Shown: positions 18,290 to 29,962 of the stretch, piece by piece
Layout: each line of letters opens with the position of its first letter
How positions within the stretch are numbered: position 1 is the first letter of the stretch
Origin: Gemmatimonadota bacterium
GTDB lineage: Bacteria; Gemmatimonadota; Gemmatimonadetes; Gemmatimonadales; Gemmatimonadaceae
DNA length: 64,000 bases
Assembly: GCA_028287305.1 (NCBI GenBank)
Contig: JAQBPX010000034.1
Coordinates: 1 to 64,000, forward strand
Direction: 5' to 3'
Notes under the pieces: model-generated
The model's database searches: none
What the model saw: the letters and a program-made list of their open reading frames with translations, nothing else
Told to the model about the DNA's origin: nothing
Position numbers and translations under genes: made by a program

Positions 18290-18685
18290 ATGGCCGCTGA
18301 AAACCAGGTCCATACCATCGGCCGCCGCAAGGAAGCCGTCTGCCGCGTGTACCTCACGCCCGGCACGGGGAAGTGGGACGTCAACGGCCGCACGCTCGGG
18401 GATTACTTCCCGCGCTCGGGCCTCGTCTCCGCCATCCAGCAGCCGATGACCGCCACCGACAACCTCGGTCGCTATGACGTGAAGGCGAACCTCGAGGGCG
18501 GCGGCCTCACCGGACAGTCCGGTGCGCTCCGCCTCGCCATCGCCCGCGCGCTCGTCAAGATCGATGAGGGCCATCGCCGCAAGCTTCGCGACCTCGGCCT
18601 CCTCACGCGCGACGCACGTGCCGTCGAGCGCAAGAAGCCGGGCCGTCCGAAGGCTCGCAAGCGCTTCCAGTTCTCCAAGCGATAG
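18290..18685 (+). CDS. rpsI: 30S ribosomal protein S9
   Basis: This 131-aa S9 starts with TIGRRKEAVCRVYLTPGTG, contains GGGLTGQSGALRLAIARALVKID and LRDLGLLTRDARAVERKKPG, and ends in the universal basic tail RKRFQFSKR whose last residues contact P-site tRNA. It is cotranscribed with rplM; a long hairpin follows its stop. Confidence 0.97.
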   Translation: MAAENQVHTIGRRKEAVCRVYLTPGTGKWDVNGRTLGDYFPRSGLVSAIQQPMTATDNLGRYDVKANLEGGGLTGQSGALRLAIARALVKIDEGHRRKLRDLGLLTRDARAVERKKPGRPKARKRFQFSKR

Positions 18686-18692
18686 CCGTACC

Positions 18693-18724
18693 CGCTGGGA
18701 AGCGGCGCATGCCGCTTCCCAGCG
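18693..18724 (+). terminator. 14-bp perfect hairpin after rpsI, terminator-like but without a T-run
   Basis: The arms 18693-18706 and 18711-18724 are perfectly complementary with a GCAT loop, 7 bp after the rpsI stop. The following bases lack a U tract, so it may act as an RNA stabiliser or a weak, factor-assisted terminator before rpsB. Confidence 0.6.
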
Positions 18725-18835
18725 CTGCAGTTCATCTCTCAAGCCTTCCCGAGCTCTCGTTGGTGCCGGCAATCTCCGGTCGACGACGAGCAATGACGAA
18801 GGGCCGACGACTCAACCAAACCGAGGCATTACCAG

Positions 18836-19777
18836 ATGGCCGACAACAAGCCCACGCTCGAGGAGCTCCTCGCGGCGGGTGTCCACTTCGGGCACCAGAC
18901 CCGACGCTGGAATCCCAAGATGCGCCAGTTCATTTTCGCTGAGCGCAACGGGATCCACATCATCGACCTGCAGAAGACCCTCCGCCAGCTCGAGATCGCG
19001 CAGAAGCTCGTGCGCGATGTCGTCATGCGCGGCGAGCACGTCCTCTTCGTCTGCACCAAGGAGCAGCTCACCTCGATCGTCAAGAGCGAGGCCGAGCGCG
19101 CCGGCGCCATGTTCATCACCGAGCGCTGGCTCGGCGGCCTCCTGACCAACTTCCAGACGGTCAAGAAGCAGCTCCGCCGCATGAAGGACCTCGAGTCCGG
19201 CTCCGAGTCCGGCGGCGACTTCGAGAACTACACCAAGAAGGAGCAGCTCATGCTCACGCGTGAGCGCGAGAAGCTCTCCAAGTACTTCAGCGGCATCTCC
19301 AAGATGACGCGCCTCCCGGGGCTGATGTTCGTCATCGACTCCAAGAAGGAGAAGATCGCCGTCGCCGAAGCCAAGAAGCTCGGCATCCCGATCATCGCCA
19401 TCGTGGACACGAACGCCGACCCGGACCTGATCACGGTCCCGATCGCCGGCAACGACGACGCCATCCGCTCCGTGGAGCTGATGACCAAGTCGATCGCCGA
19501 CGCGATCATCGAGGCGCGCATGGCCGCGCCCAAGCACGAGGAGAACGAGGAAGGCGAGAGCTACACCTACTCCTCCGACCGCGGCGCCGAGCCGGCGGGC
19601 GAGGGCGACGACAAGAAGCGGAAGCGCCGCCCGCGCCGCCGCCGGGCCAAGCCGGAAGCCATCGCCGCGCGCCTTCGGGCGCCGGGCGAGGCCGGTGAAG
19701 CGGGCGACTCCGCGGACTCCGCCGACGCTGGCGATGCCGACGCAGGCGAGGGTGACGAGGGCGGCGAGGCCGAGTAA
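18836..19777 (+). CDS. rpsB: 30S ribosomal protein S2 with long charged C-terminal extension
   Basis: This 313-aa protein has a core typical of S2: [22 protein letters not shown], then [49 protein letters not shown] and [17 protein letters not shown]. It is about 50-70 residues longer than usual. The extension after [13 protein letters not shown] is first basic ([18 protein letters not shown]) and then acidic/small (Gly, Ala, Asp, Glu), probably disordered. S2 is needed late in 30S assembly for S1 binding. The 150-bp upstream gap has the rpsI hairpin but no promoter I could identify. Confidence 0.96.
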   Translation: MADNKPTLEELLAAGVHFGHQTRRWNPKMRQFIFAERNGIHIIDLQKTLRQLEIAQKLVRDVVMRGEHVLFVCTKEQLTSIVKSEAERAGAMFITERWLGGLLTNFQTVKKQLRRMKDLESGSESGGDFENYTKKEQLMLTREREKLSKYFSGISKMTRLPGLMFVIDSKKEKIAVAEAKKLGIPIIAIVDTNADPDLITVPIAGNDDAIRSVELMTKSIADAIIEARMAAPKHEENEEGESYTYSSDRGAEPAGEGDDKKRKRRPRRRRAKPEAIAARLRAPGEAGEAGDSADSADAGDADAGEGDEGGEAE

Positions 19778-19814
19778 CCGGCCCGCCCCTGCACCGAACC
19801 CGTTACACTAGTAC

Positions 19815-19840
19815 ACGCCGCCGGGCTCCCGGCGGCGTTT
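19815..19840 (+). promoter_or_regulatory. GC-rich hairpin between rpsB and tsf
   Basis: The 11-base arms ACGCCGCCGGG (19815-19825) and its complement (19828-19838) flank a very short CT loop and are followed by TTT. The short U tract suggests an attenuator or partial terminator that could lower tsf expression relative to rpsB, as seen between these genes in other bacteria. Confidence 0.5.
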
Positions 19841-19875
19841 CCACGACACGACTCCAGAGCAGGCAGAACCGATAA

Positions 19876-20469
<594 letters not shown>

Positions 20470-20476
20470 CCGCATC

Positions 20477-21190
20477 GTGGCCGACCTGAAGTACTCCCGC
20501 GTCCTCATCAAGCTCTCCGGCGAGGCACTCGCCGGGGACCGCGGGTTCGGCTTCGACTTCGAGACCATGAGCCGCCTCGCCGACGAGGTGGTGCAGGTGG
20601 TGCAGCTCGGCGCCGCCGTCGGCCTGGTGGTCGGGGGCGGCAACATCGTGCGCGGCGGGCAGCTCGCGCAGATGGGGATGGAGCGCGTCGGCGCCGACTA
20701 CATGGGCATGCTCGGCACGGTCATCAACGCGCTGGCGCTCCAGGACATCCTGGGCCGCAAGGGCGTGGACGTCCGCGTCATGACCGCCATCCGGATGGAG
20801 GAGCTCGCCGAGCCCTACATCCGCCTGCGCGCGCTCCGCCACTTCGAGAAGGGGCGCACGGTCATCTTTGCCGCCGGCACCGGGAACCCGTACTTTTCCA
20901 CCGACACCGCCGCCGTGCTCCGCGCCATCCAGATCAAGGCGCAGGTCATCATCAAGGCGACGAGTGTGGATGGGGTGTATTCGGCAGACCCCAAGAAGGA
21001 CCCGAATGCCACGCTTTTCGAAGAGATCAGCTACCGCGACGTCATGCTGCAGGACCTCAAGGTGATGGACCAGACCGCCGTCACCCTGTCCCGCGAAAAC
21101 GCGCTGCCGCTGATCGTACTCAACATTCACCGCCCGGGCGCCATCGCGGACGCGGTTCGCGGGGAGCGCGTGGGGACCCTGGTCCGATGA
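20477..21190 (+). CDS. pyrH: uridylate (UMP) kinase
   Basis: This 237-aa amino-acid-kinase-fold enzyme makes UDP from UMP. Motifs are RVLIKLSGEALAGDRGFGFD, VVGGGNIVRGGQLAQMGMERV, ADYMGMLGTVINALALQDIL, FAAGTGNPYFSTDTAAVLRA and KATSVDGVYSADPKKDP. The GTG start at 20477 is 7 bp after tsf and its stop overlaps frr (ATGA), so the order rpsB-tsf-pyrH-frr is a single unit. Confidence 0.97.
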   Translation: MADLKYSRVLIKLSGEALAGDRGFGFDFETMSRLADEVVQVVQLGAAVGLVVGGGNIVRGGQLAQMGMERVGADYMGMLGTVINALALQDILGRKGVDVRVMTAIRMEELAEPYIRLRALRHFEKGRTVIFAAGTGNPYFSTDTAAVLRAIQIKAQVIIKATSVDGVYSADPKKDPNATLFEEISYRDVMLQDLKVMDQTAVTLSRENALPLIVLNIHRPGAIADAVRGERVGTLVR

Positions 21191-21741
21191 CACCGATCCA
21201 GCAGATCCTGAAGGACTGCCGCTCCGGCATGGAGAAGAGCCTCGACAGCACGAAGAAGGAGTTCGCGTCGATCCGCTCCGGCAAGGCCTCGCCCAACATG
21301 CTCGACAGCGTGCGCGTCGAGATGTATGGCTCGATGCTCCCGATGAACCAGGTGGCGCAGGTCTCCAGTCCCGAGCCGCGCGTGCTCATCGTGACGCCCT
21401 TCGACAAGGGGCAGATGAAGGCGGTCGAGAAGGCCATTCGCGAGTCCGACCTCGGCCTCGATCCGGCCATCCAGGGCGGGGTGCTTCGCGTGCCGCTGCC
21501 CTCGATGAACGAGCAGCGCCGCAAGGAGCTCGTGAAGGTGGTGCACAAGTTTGCGGAAGACGGCAAGATCGCCGTTCGTCACTCGCGCACGCATGCACGC
21601 GACCTCCTCAAGAAGCTCACGGGCGTCTCGGAAGACGACGTGAAGCACGCCGAGAAGGACCTCCAGAAGATCCACGACGACACCATCCACAAGATCGACG
21701 AGTTGATCAAGGCCAAAGAGGCCGAGATCATGGAAGTCTGA
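21187..21741 (+). CDS. frr: ribosome recycling factor
   Basis: This 184-aa protein splits post-termination ribosomes with EF-G. It has the RRF signature MEKSLDSTKKEFASIRSGKA near the N-terminus, VRVEMYGSMLPMNQVAQV, and the C-terminal helix VRHSRTHARDLLKKL. The start ATG at 21187 overlaps the pyrH stop. Length is standard for the family. Confidence 0.97.
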   Translation: MTPIQQILKDCRSGMEKSLDSTKKEFASIRSGKASPNMLDSVRVEMYGSMLPMNQVAQVSSPEPRVLIVTPFDKGQMKAVEKAIRESDLGLDPAIQGGVLRVPLPSMNEQRRKELVKVVHKFAEDGKIAVRHSRTHARDLLKKLTGVSEDDVKHAEKDLQKIHDDTIHKIDELIKAKEAEIMEV

Positions 21742-21772
21742 CCGGCTTCCCCGTGAACTTGCGGCGGCACCC

Positions 21773-22513
21773 GTGAGCGACGAGCTGCTCGCGCGCATTC
21801 GCGTGCACGGCGAAGTGCCCCGGCACGTCGCGATCATCATGGATGGCAATGGGCGATGGGCACGCGAGCGCGTGATGCCGCGCCCGTTCGGCCATCGCGC
21901 CGGCATGCAGTCCGTGCGCGACGTGGTCGAGGGCGCCATTGCCGTGGGACTCGAGCACCTGTCGCTGTTCGCGTTCTCGCAGGAGAACTGGCAGCGCCCG
22001 CTCACCGAAGTCTCGGCGCTCATGTCACTCCTCGAGGAGTACATCGCGCGCGAGGCGGATGAGCTGCAGGCGCAGGGCGTGCGCGTCCTCATTCATGGCG
22101 ACCTGGCGCGCCTCACCGCGCCCGCGGCGGCGGCAGTCGCCCGGGTCACCCGGCAGACCGCCGCGTGCACCACCCTCACGCTGCACCTGTTCATTTCGTA
22201 CGGCGGTCGTGCGGAGCTCGTGCGCGCCGCGCGCGCCGTGGCCGCGGACGTCTCCTCCGGCGCGCTGGCGCTGGAGGACGTGAACGAGGACGCGATTCGC
22301 GTGCGGCTCTACACGGGCGAGACGCCCGACCCGGACCTGCTCATTCGCACGAGTGGCGAGCAGCGGCTGTCGAACTTCCTCCTCTGGCAGCTCGCCTACA
22401 CGGAGCTGGTGCTCTCGCCGGTGCTCTGGCCGGACTTCCGCCGCGCGCAGCTGTTCGAGGCGATCCTCGACTATCAGGCCCGCGACCGCCGCTTCGGGCG
22501 CGTGACCGCCTGA
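21773..22513 (+). CDS. uppS: isoprenyl transferase (undecaprenyl diphosphate synthase)
   Basis: This 246-aa cis-prenyltransferase makes the lipid carrier for peptidoglycan and other surface polymers. Motifs are RHVAIIMDGNGRWARER with the catalytic Asp, LFAFSQENWQRP, and the C-terminal RTSGEQRLSNFLLWQLAYTEL. The start is GTG at 21773. The stop overlaps the cdsA start (TGATG). Confidence 0.95.
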   Translation: MSDELLARIRVHGEVPRHVAIIMDGNGRWARERVMPRPFGHRAGMQSVRDVVEGAIAVGLEHLSLFAFSQENWQRPLTEVSALMSLLEEYIAREADELQAQGVRVLIHGDLARLTAPAAAAVARVTRQTAACTTLTLHLFISYGGRAELVRAARAVAADVSSGALALEDVNEDAIRVRLYTGETPDPDLLIRTSGEQRLSNFLLWQLAYTELVLSPVLWPDFRRAQLFEAILDYQARDRRFGRVTA

Positions 22514-23412
22514 TGGCCATTTCCTCGGAGCTCGGCAAGCGGGTCGTGACTGCAGTGCCCGCGGCGATCGTCGCCGTGTGGGCGGTGTTCGCGGGCGGCG
22601 CGCCCCTGGCTGCGCTGCTCGCCATCGCCGCGGCGCTCTCGGCGTGGGAGCTGTTCCGCATGGCGCGCGCCGCGGGGCTCACCCCGTTCGCCGTCGGCGT
22701 CGCGCTCGCGGGACTCGTGCCGCTCGTGGTCCACGCGCGCTATCTCGCCATCTGGGAGCCGCACCTCACCCTGCTTGCCCTGGTGGTGCCCGCGCTGCTC
22801 ACGATGGCGCTCTTCTCCCGCGGAACGGACGCGAAGCCCTTCAGCGCCGCAGCGGTCACGCTCCTCGGCATCTGCTATACGGGGGGCATGCTCTCGTTCG
22901 CGTACGCGATCCGCTATCACGATTACGCGTACGGCGACGTGGTGATGCGCCTGGCCGGTCGCGAGGTGCATGTCGCGTCCGGTGGCTTTCTGCTCGTGCT
23001 GCCGGTGCTGCTCACGTGGGCGACGGACATCGGCGCGTACGCCGTGGGGCGCACGGTCGGCGGGGCGAAGCTCATGCCGAGCGTGAGCCCCGGCAAGACG
23101 CGCTCCGGTGCGATCGGCGGCGTAGTGACGAGCGTGCTGGTCGCGTGGTTGTTCGTGCGCTACTCGCTGCAGCCGGCGGCACAGCTGTCGTTCACGCCGC
23201 TCGGCATCGTGCTCTTCGGCGTGGGCGTGAGCGTCGCGGGCCAGGTGGGTGACCTGGTCGAGTCGCTGCTCAAGCGCGAGGCGGGCGTGAAGGACAGCTC
23301 GTCGCTCATCCCCGGACACGGCGGCGTGCTCGATCGCATCGACTCGCTGCTGTTCGTGCTGCCGGTGAGCTACGCCCTGATGGGCTGGCTGCTGGTCCCG
23401 GCGCCGCGCTAG
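22513..23412 (+). CDS. cdsA: phosphatidate cytidylyltransferase (CDP-diacylglycerol synthase)
   Basis: This 299-aa multi-spanning inner-membrane enzyme is mostly hydrophobic (VVTAVPAAIVAVWAVFAGG, FLLVLPVLLTWATDIGAYAV). The family signature is present near the C-terminus as GDLVESLLKREAGVKDSSSL followed by IPGHGGVLDRIDSLLF. It makes CDP-diacylglycerol for phospholipid synthesis. The ATG at 22513 overlaps the uppS stop; the longer in-frame extension upstream lies inside uppS and was rejected. Confidence 0.95.
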   Translation: MAISSELGKRVVTAVPAAIVAVWAVFAGGAPLAALLAIAAALSAWELFRMARAAGLTPFAVGVALAGLVPLVVHARYLAIWEPHLTLLALVVPALLTMALFSRGTDAKPFSAAAVTLLGICYTGGMLSFAYAIRYHDYAYGDVVMRLAGREVHVASGGFLLVLPVLLTWATDIGAYAVGRTVGGAKLMPSVSPGKTRSGAIGGVVTSVLVAWLFVRYSLQPAAQLSFTPLGIVLFGVGVSVAGQVGDLVESLLKREAGVKDSSSLIPGHGGVLDRIDSLLFVLPVSYALMGWLLVPAPR

Positions 23413-23425
23413 CGCGCGGGCACGC

Positions 23426-24562
23426 ATGCAGCGCGTCGCGATCCTCGGTTCCACCGGCTCGATCGGCACCACCGCGCTGCGCGTGCTCGCGCGACACGCC
23501 GACCGCTTCCAGGTCGCCGCGCTCACCGCGAACAGCAACGCAGCGCTGCTGCGCGAGCAGGCGTCGCAGTTCAGGCCCGCGTTCGTGGGGTGCGTGGACC
23601 AGTCTGCGGAGGGCGCGGGCGACTGGCAGCGCGGGTCGCAATGCCTGGTGGAGGCGGCGAGCCGCGAGGACGTGGACATCGTGCTCAACGCGGTCGTCGG
23701 CGCGGCGGGGCTCGACGCCACGCTCGCGGCGCTCGCGGCCGGCAAGCGCGTGGCGCTCGCCAACAAGGAGTCGCTGGTGGTCGGCGGCGAGCTCGTGGAA
23801 CGCGCTCGCGCGCAGGGTGGGGGAACGCTCGTCCCCGTCGACAGCGAGCACTCCGCCATCCTCCAGTGCCTCGCAGGGCGCGCGCCGCACGAGGTGCGAC
23901 GCGTGGTGCTCACCGCCAGCGGCGGGCCGTTTCGCGAGTGGAGCGCGGCGCGCATCGCGAGTGCCACGCGCGAGGACGCGCTGCGTCACCCTACCTGGAG
24001 CATGGGGCGCAAGATCACGATCGACAGCGCGACGCTCGCCAACAAGGCGCTCGAGGTGATCGAGGCGCACTACCTGTTCGGGCTCTCGTACGACCAGGTG
24101 CAGGTGGTGGTGCATCCGCAGAGCATCGTGCACTCCTTCGTGGAGTTCATCGACGGCAGCGTAGTGGCGCAGCTGGGCGTGCCAAGCATGGAGCTGCCGA
24201 TCCTCTACGCGCTCACGCATCCGGACCGGCTCGAGGATTCGGGGGTACCATCCTTCGACCCGGTGGCGGCATCGCCGCTCACCTTCGAGCCGGTTCGGCT
24301 CGATGCCTTCCCGGCGCTCGCGCTGGGCATCGGTGCGGGACGGAGCGGCGGCGCGGCGCCGGCGGTGTTCAATGCGGCGAACGAGCAGGCGGTGGCCCTC
24401 TTCCTCGAGGGCCGCATCGGCTTCGGCGGCATTGCCGAGGCCATCGGGTCCGCGCTGGCCGCGCTCGGCGGCGGGGCACACGACACGCGTGAGCAACTGC
24501 TCGCGGCCGACGCGGCCGCGCGGCGACACGTACGGGAGCAGCTCGAGGCCACAGCATGTTGA
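23426..24562 (+). CDS. dxr: 1-deoxy-D-xylulose 5-phosphate reductoisomerase
   Basis: This 378-aa enzyme is the second step of the MEP isoprenoid pathway (DXP plus NADPH to MEP). It has the N-terminal NADPH fold VAILGSTGSIGTTALRV, ALANKESLVVGG, the metal/substrate site PVDSEHSAI, the GPFREWS loop, and PTWSMGRKITIDSATLANKALE. It feeds precursors to the uppS product encoded just upstream. It starts 13 bp after cdsA and overlaps the rseP start by 7 bases. Confidence 0.96.
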   Translation: MQRVAILGSTGSIGTTALRVLARHADRFQVAALTANSNAALLREQASQFRPAFVGCVDQSAEGAGDWQRGSQCLVEAASREDVDIVLNAVVGAAGLDATLAALAAGKRVALANKESLVVGGELVERARAQGGGTLVPVDSEHSAILQCLAGRAPHEVRRVVLTASGGPFREWSAARIASATREDALRHPTWSMGRKITIDSATLANKALEVIEAHYLFGLSYDQVQVVVHPQSIVHSFVEFIDGSVVAQLGVPSMELPILYALTHPDRLEDSGVPSFDPVAASPLTFEPVRLDAFPALALGIGAGRSGGAAPAVFNAANEQAVALFLEGRIGFGGIAEAIGSALAALGGGAHDTREQLLAADAAARRHVREQLEATAC

Positions 24563-25989
24563 TGACCATTCTCGCGCCACTGATCGTCTTCGGCCTCGTC
24601 GTGTTCGTGCACGAGCTCGGGCACTTCATTGCCGCGAAGGCGCTCGGCGTCTATGCGCCCCGCTTCTCGATCGGGTTCGGCCCGGCGCTCTTCAAGCGCA
24701 AGCGGGGCGAGACGGAGTACATCGTGGCGGCGCTGCCGCTCGGCGGCTACGTGCGCATGGCCAGTCGCCATGACGAGGAGTCCGCGATCCTCGAGGGCGG
24801 CAACGAGGAGCAGCTGGCGGTGGAGCGCAAGGCGAGCGGCGACTGGGATCCGGAGGCGATGATCCCCTTCGGTCCGAAACCGGTGCCCGAGGACCGCTGG
24901 TTCGAGTCGAAGCCGCTCTGGGCGCGCGTGATCATCCTGCTCGCCGGCGTCACGATGAACGTGCTGCTGGCGTGGGTGGTGCTCACGTCGCAGGCGCTCT
25001 ACTTCGGCCGCACCACCGTGCCCACCACGGAAGTGGGCGCCGTGCGCGCGGTGGCAGCCATGCCGCAGCTGGCGACCGCGCTGCAGAAGGGCGACACCGT
25101 GCGTCGCGTGAACGGGGTCGAGGTGCACAGCTGGAACGAGGTGCAGCGCCAGCTGCTCGCTGCGCGTGACTCCGTCTCGTTCACGACGCAGCGCGGCGTG
25201 ACCGCCGTGCCGATCGGCGTGGACGGTTCGGCACTCGAGCAGCTCGCGAATGCGTTCGACTTCCACGTGTCCACCGTGCTCGACTCCGTGCTCGCCGGCC
25301 AGCCGGGGGCGAAGGCGGGGCTGCAGCGCGGCGATCGCGTGGTGTCCATTGCCGGGCAACCGGTCACGGACTGGAGCGACCTGGTGCAGCATGTGTCCTC
25401 GTCGCCCGGCGTGCCGCTCGCCTTCGTGATCGACCGCGGGGGACAGCAGCAGGCGCTCACGATCACGCCGCGCGCCTTTGCGGAGCGCGATGCGGCCACT
25501 GGGAAGCCGAAGACGATCGGCCGCATCGGGGCCATGCCGAAGAGTCCGGCAGTGCGCGAGCGGATGGGCCTTCTGGATGCGATCGCTGGCGGAGCGCGCG
25601 GGACCGTGGCGATTGGTGCGACCGTGCTCGGCACGGTGCGCGACCTGGCCACCCACCGCGTGTCGCCCAAGCAGCTGGGAGGTCCGGTCGCGATCGCCCG
25701 GGCATCGGTCGCGGCGGCGCAGGATGGCCTGGCCACCCTCTTCCGGCTGATCGCACTGCTCAGCGTGAATGTCGCCATCCTCAACCTGCTGCCGATCCCG
25801 ATCCTGGATGGCGGGCAGATCCTCATCAACGTGCTGGAAACCGCGAAGGGCGGGGCGTTCAGCATGCGGACCCGCGAGTGGTTCCTGCGGGTCGGGCTGG
25901 CCTTCCTGGGGCTGATCTTCGTGCTGGTGATGTACAACGACATTGCGCGGCTGGTGCACGACCTCCAGCAGCGGCTGTTCGCGGGCTAA
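24556..25989 (+). CDS. rseP: site-2 metalloprotease RseP (RIP family)
   Basis: This 477-aa intramembrane zinc protease has HExxH at residues 19-23 in the first hydrophobic segment (FVHELGHFIAAK) and the third ligand motif NLLPIPILDGG near the C-terminus. Two PDZ domains lie between (GDTVRRVNGVEVHSWNEV and GLQRGDRVVSIAGQPVTDWSD). It cleaves membrane-bound anti-sigma factors and leftover signal peptides. The ATG at 24556 overlaps dxr. It is the last gene of the rpsB-rseP cluster; bamA, often next in other genomes, is absent here. Confidence 0.95.
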   Translation: MLMTILAPLIVFGLVVFVHELGHFIAAKALGVYAPRFSIGFGPALFKRKRGETEYIVAALPLGGYVRMASRHDEESAILEGGNEEQLAVERKASGDWDPEAMIPFGPKPVPEDRWFESKPLWARVIILLAGVTMNVLLAWVVLTSQALYFGRTTVPTTEVGAVRAVAAMPQLATALQKGDTVRRVNGVEVHSWNEVQRQLLAARDSVSFTTQRGVTAVPIGVDGSALEQLANAFDFHVSTVLDSVLAGQPGAKAGLQRGDRVVSIAGQPVTDWSDLVQHVSSSPGVPLAFVIDRGGQQQALTITPRAFAERDAATGKPKTIGRIGAMPKSPAVRERMGLLDAIAGGARGTVAIGATVLGTVRDLATHRVSPKQLGGPVAIARASVAAAQDGLATLFRLIALLSVNVAILNLLPIPILDGGQILINVLETAKGGAFSMRTREWFLRVGLAFLGLIFVLVMYNDIARLVHDLQQRLFAG

Positions 25990-26007
25990 ATCCGCATCGT
26001 TCCTCCC

Positions 26008-26051
26008 TTTACACCGTTGGCAGCCCCGGTTACTTTTACAGACTGTAACCG
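26008..26051 (+). promoter_or_regulatory. rpsO-pnp promoter overlapped by nested palindromes
   Basis: TTTACA (26008-26013) and TACTTT (26031-26036) are 17 bases apart. Two palindromes cover the -10 and predicted start: CGGTTAC/GTAACCG (26027-26033 and 26045-26051) and, inside it, TTACAG-A-CTGTAA (26036-26048). This looks like an operator or a leader hairpin; no regulator is identified. Confidence 0.6.
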
Positions 26052-26100
26052 AATCGACCCTTCGCATTCCGTCCATTCCGGGCGGGCAACAAACGACGTC

Positions 26101-26361
26101 ATGGCTTTCGAAAAAGCTCCTACGATCCAGAAGTACCAGTCGCATGAGACCGATACCGGCTCTGCGCGCGTGCAGGTGGCGATCCTCACGAATCGCATCA
26201 ACTACCTCACGGATCACTTCCGCGCCCACAAGAAGGACCATCACGGCCGCCGTGGCCTGTTGAAGATGGTCGGGCAGCGTCGCCGCCTCCTGAACTACAT
26301 GAAGCGGACGGACGTATCCGGATATCGGCAGATCGTCGAGGAGCTCGGACTCCGCTACTAA
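26101..26361 (+). CDS. rpsO: 30S ribosomal protein S15
   Basis: This is 86 aa from the ATG at 26101. S15 motifs are [51 protein letters not shown] and the C-terminal [12 protein letters not shown]. It is a primary 16S rRNA central-domain binder and in other bacteria represses its own mRNA. It is followed by pnp after 77 bp, as in Escherichia coli. Confidence 0.97.
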   Translation: MAFEKAPTIQKYQSHETDTGSARVQVAILTNRINYLTDHFRAHKKDHHGRRGLLKMVGQRRRLLNYMKRTDVSGYRQIVEELGLRY

Positions 26362-26375
26362 GTCATGACGTGCAC

Positions 26376-26412
26376 ATCGCGCGGGCGCATCCATTGCGGC
26401 CCGCGCGATTTG
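26376..26412 (+). terminator. hairpin in the rpsO-pnp gap (attenuator/processing site candidate)
   Basis: An 11-bp perfect GC-rich stem (26376-26386 with 26399-26409) has a 12-base loop and is followed by TTT. In E. coli the equivalent gap carries a terminator and RNase III sites used in pnp autoregulation; the same role here is an inference. Confidence 0.6.
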
Positions 26413-26438
26413 CTATTCCCGAGGCCAAAAACAAAGCA

Positions 26439-28687
<2,249 letters not shown>

Positions 28688-28691
<4 letters not shown>

Positions 28692-29950
28692 CCGGTCGCG
28701 CCCGCTCCGACACGGAGTTCCGGCGCACGATCCTCCCGAATGGACTGACCGTACTCTCGGAGCACATGCCGGGAGTACGGTCAGTTGCCTTTGGGGCCTG
28801 GATTCGCGCGGCCTCCATTCACGAGGCGCCCGAGGTCATGGGCGTCTCGCACCTGCTCGAGCACATTGTGTTCATGTGAACGCAGACCCGGAGCGCGAAG
28901 CAGCTCGCACTCGAGCTCGAGGCGCTGGGGGGCTCGCTCGACGCGTTCACCTCGCGTGAGCACACCGCCTACCAGGCGCGCGTGCTCGACGAGCACCTCG
29001 AAATAGCCGCCGACGTCATCGGTGACCTGGTGTTCCGCCCGCTGTTGCGGCCGGAAGACCTCGCACTGGAACGCAAGGTGGTGCTCGAGGAGATCGGGAT
29101 GGTGGACGACACCCCAGATGACCTGGTGTTCGAGCTGCAGAACGATCGCCTCTGGGGAACGCACCCCTACGGGTACTCGATCCTCGGCACGCGCGACACG
29201 GTGGCGAACCTCACGGTGGAGCACCTGCGTGCGCTGCACGAGCGCGCATACGTGCCCGCGCAGGTCGTGGTGACCGCGAGTGGCAACGTGGACCACGACG
29301 AGCTGCTCGCGATCCTCGAGCGCACCGGCTGGGCCTCGCTGCCAAGTGGTCCCTCCGAGCGGCTCGTGGCGCCGCCCGCGCTGTCCATGCCCCCCATGCG
29401 CGAGCACGTGACGCGCGAGGGCGCGCAGGCCCACATCGTGGTCGGCTCGCAGACCGTTCCGTACGGCCATCCGCATCGCCACGCACTGGTGCTGCTCAGC
29501 ACGATGCTCGGCGGCGGCATGAGCTCGCGCCTGTTCCAGCGCGTGCGCGAGGAGCTGGGGCTCGCCTATTCCGTCTACACCTTCCAGTCGTTCCACGCCG
29601 ACGTCGGCATGCACGGCGTGTACGTCGGCACCGCGCCGGACACTGCAGACGAAGCGCTTGCCGCCATCGAGCAGGAGTTGACGCGCGTGGCGGAGGAGGG
29701 GCTGCCGGAGGAGGAAATCGCGCTCGGAAAGAGCCAGCTCAAGGGGCAGCTGGTGCTGTCGCTCGAGAGCGTGAGCGCGCGGATGTACCGCCTGGCGGGC
29801 GTCGAGCTGTACAATGAGCCGCACCGCAGCGTGGACGAGCTGCTGGCGCTCATAGACGGCGTGGACGCGGAGACGATCCGCACCGTAGCCGCCGAGTTCT
29901 TCGTGCCCGAGAACCAGACCGTGGTGTCGCTGGGGCCGGACGAGGAGTAG
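28688..29950 (+). pseudogene. M16 zinc peptidase (processing-peptidase-like) interrupted by an in-frame TGA
   Basis: The reading frame would encode about 420 aa but has TGA at 28877-28879, codon 64. Before it: ILPNGLTVLSEHMPGVRSV and the inverted zinc motif HLLEH at residues 55-59, then IVFM. After it the same frame continues without a shift: TRSAKQLALELEALGGSLDAF, SREHTAYQARVL, the third-ligand region ERKVVLEEIGM, and LGGGMSSRLFQRVREELGLAYSVY near the C-terminus. Family members usually read VFKGT here, so a Gly codon seems to have become TGA. The gene starts in the last codons of pnp (ATG... replaced by GTG at 28688). Recent nonsense mutation, recoding or a base-call error are all possible; the remaining frame shows no other damage. 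Confidence 0.8.
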
Positions 29951-29962
29951 GCAGGGGGCACC

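Noticed and set aside
18693-18724. Strong intrinsic terminator after rpsI
   Set aside because: The stem is perfect but no T-run follows, so it is listed only as terminator-like.
24205-26394. 729-aa minus-strand open frame over dxr and rseP
   Set aside because: Antisense shadow; rseP and dxr motifs on the plus strand are complete.
28877-28879. Selenocysteine at the M16 TGA
   Set aside because: The family has Gly here, not Cys or Sec, and I saw no convincing SECIS-like hairpin directly after the TGA; kept only as a remote option.
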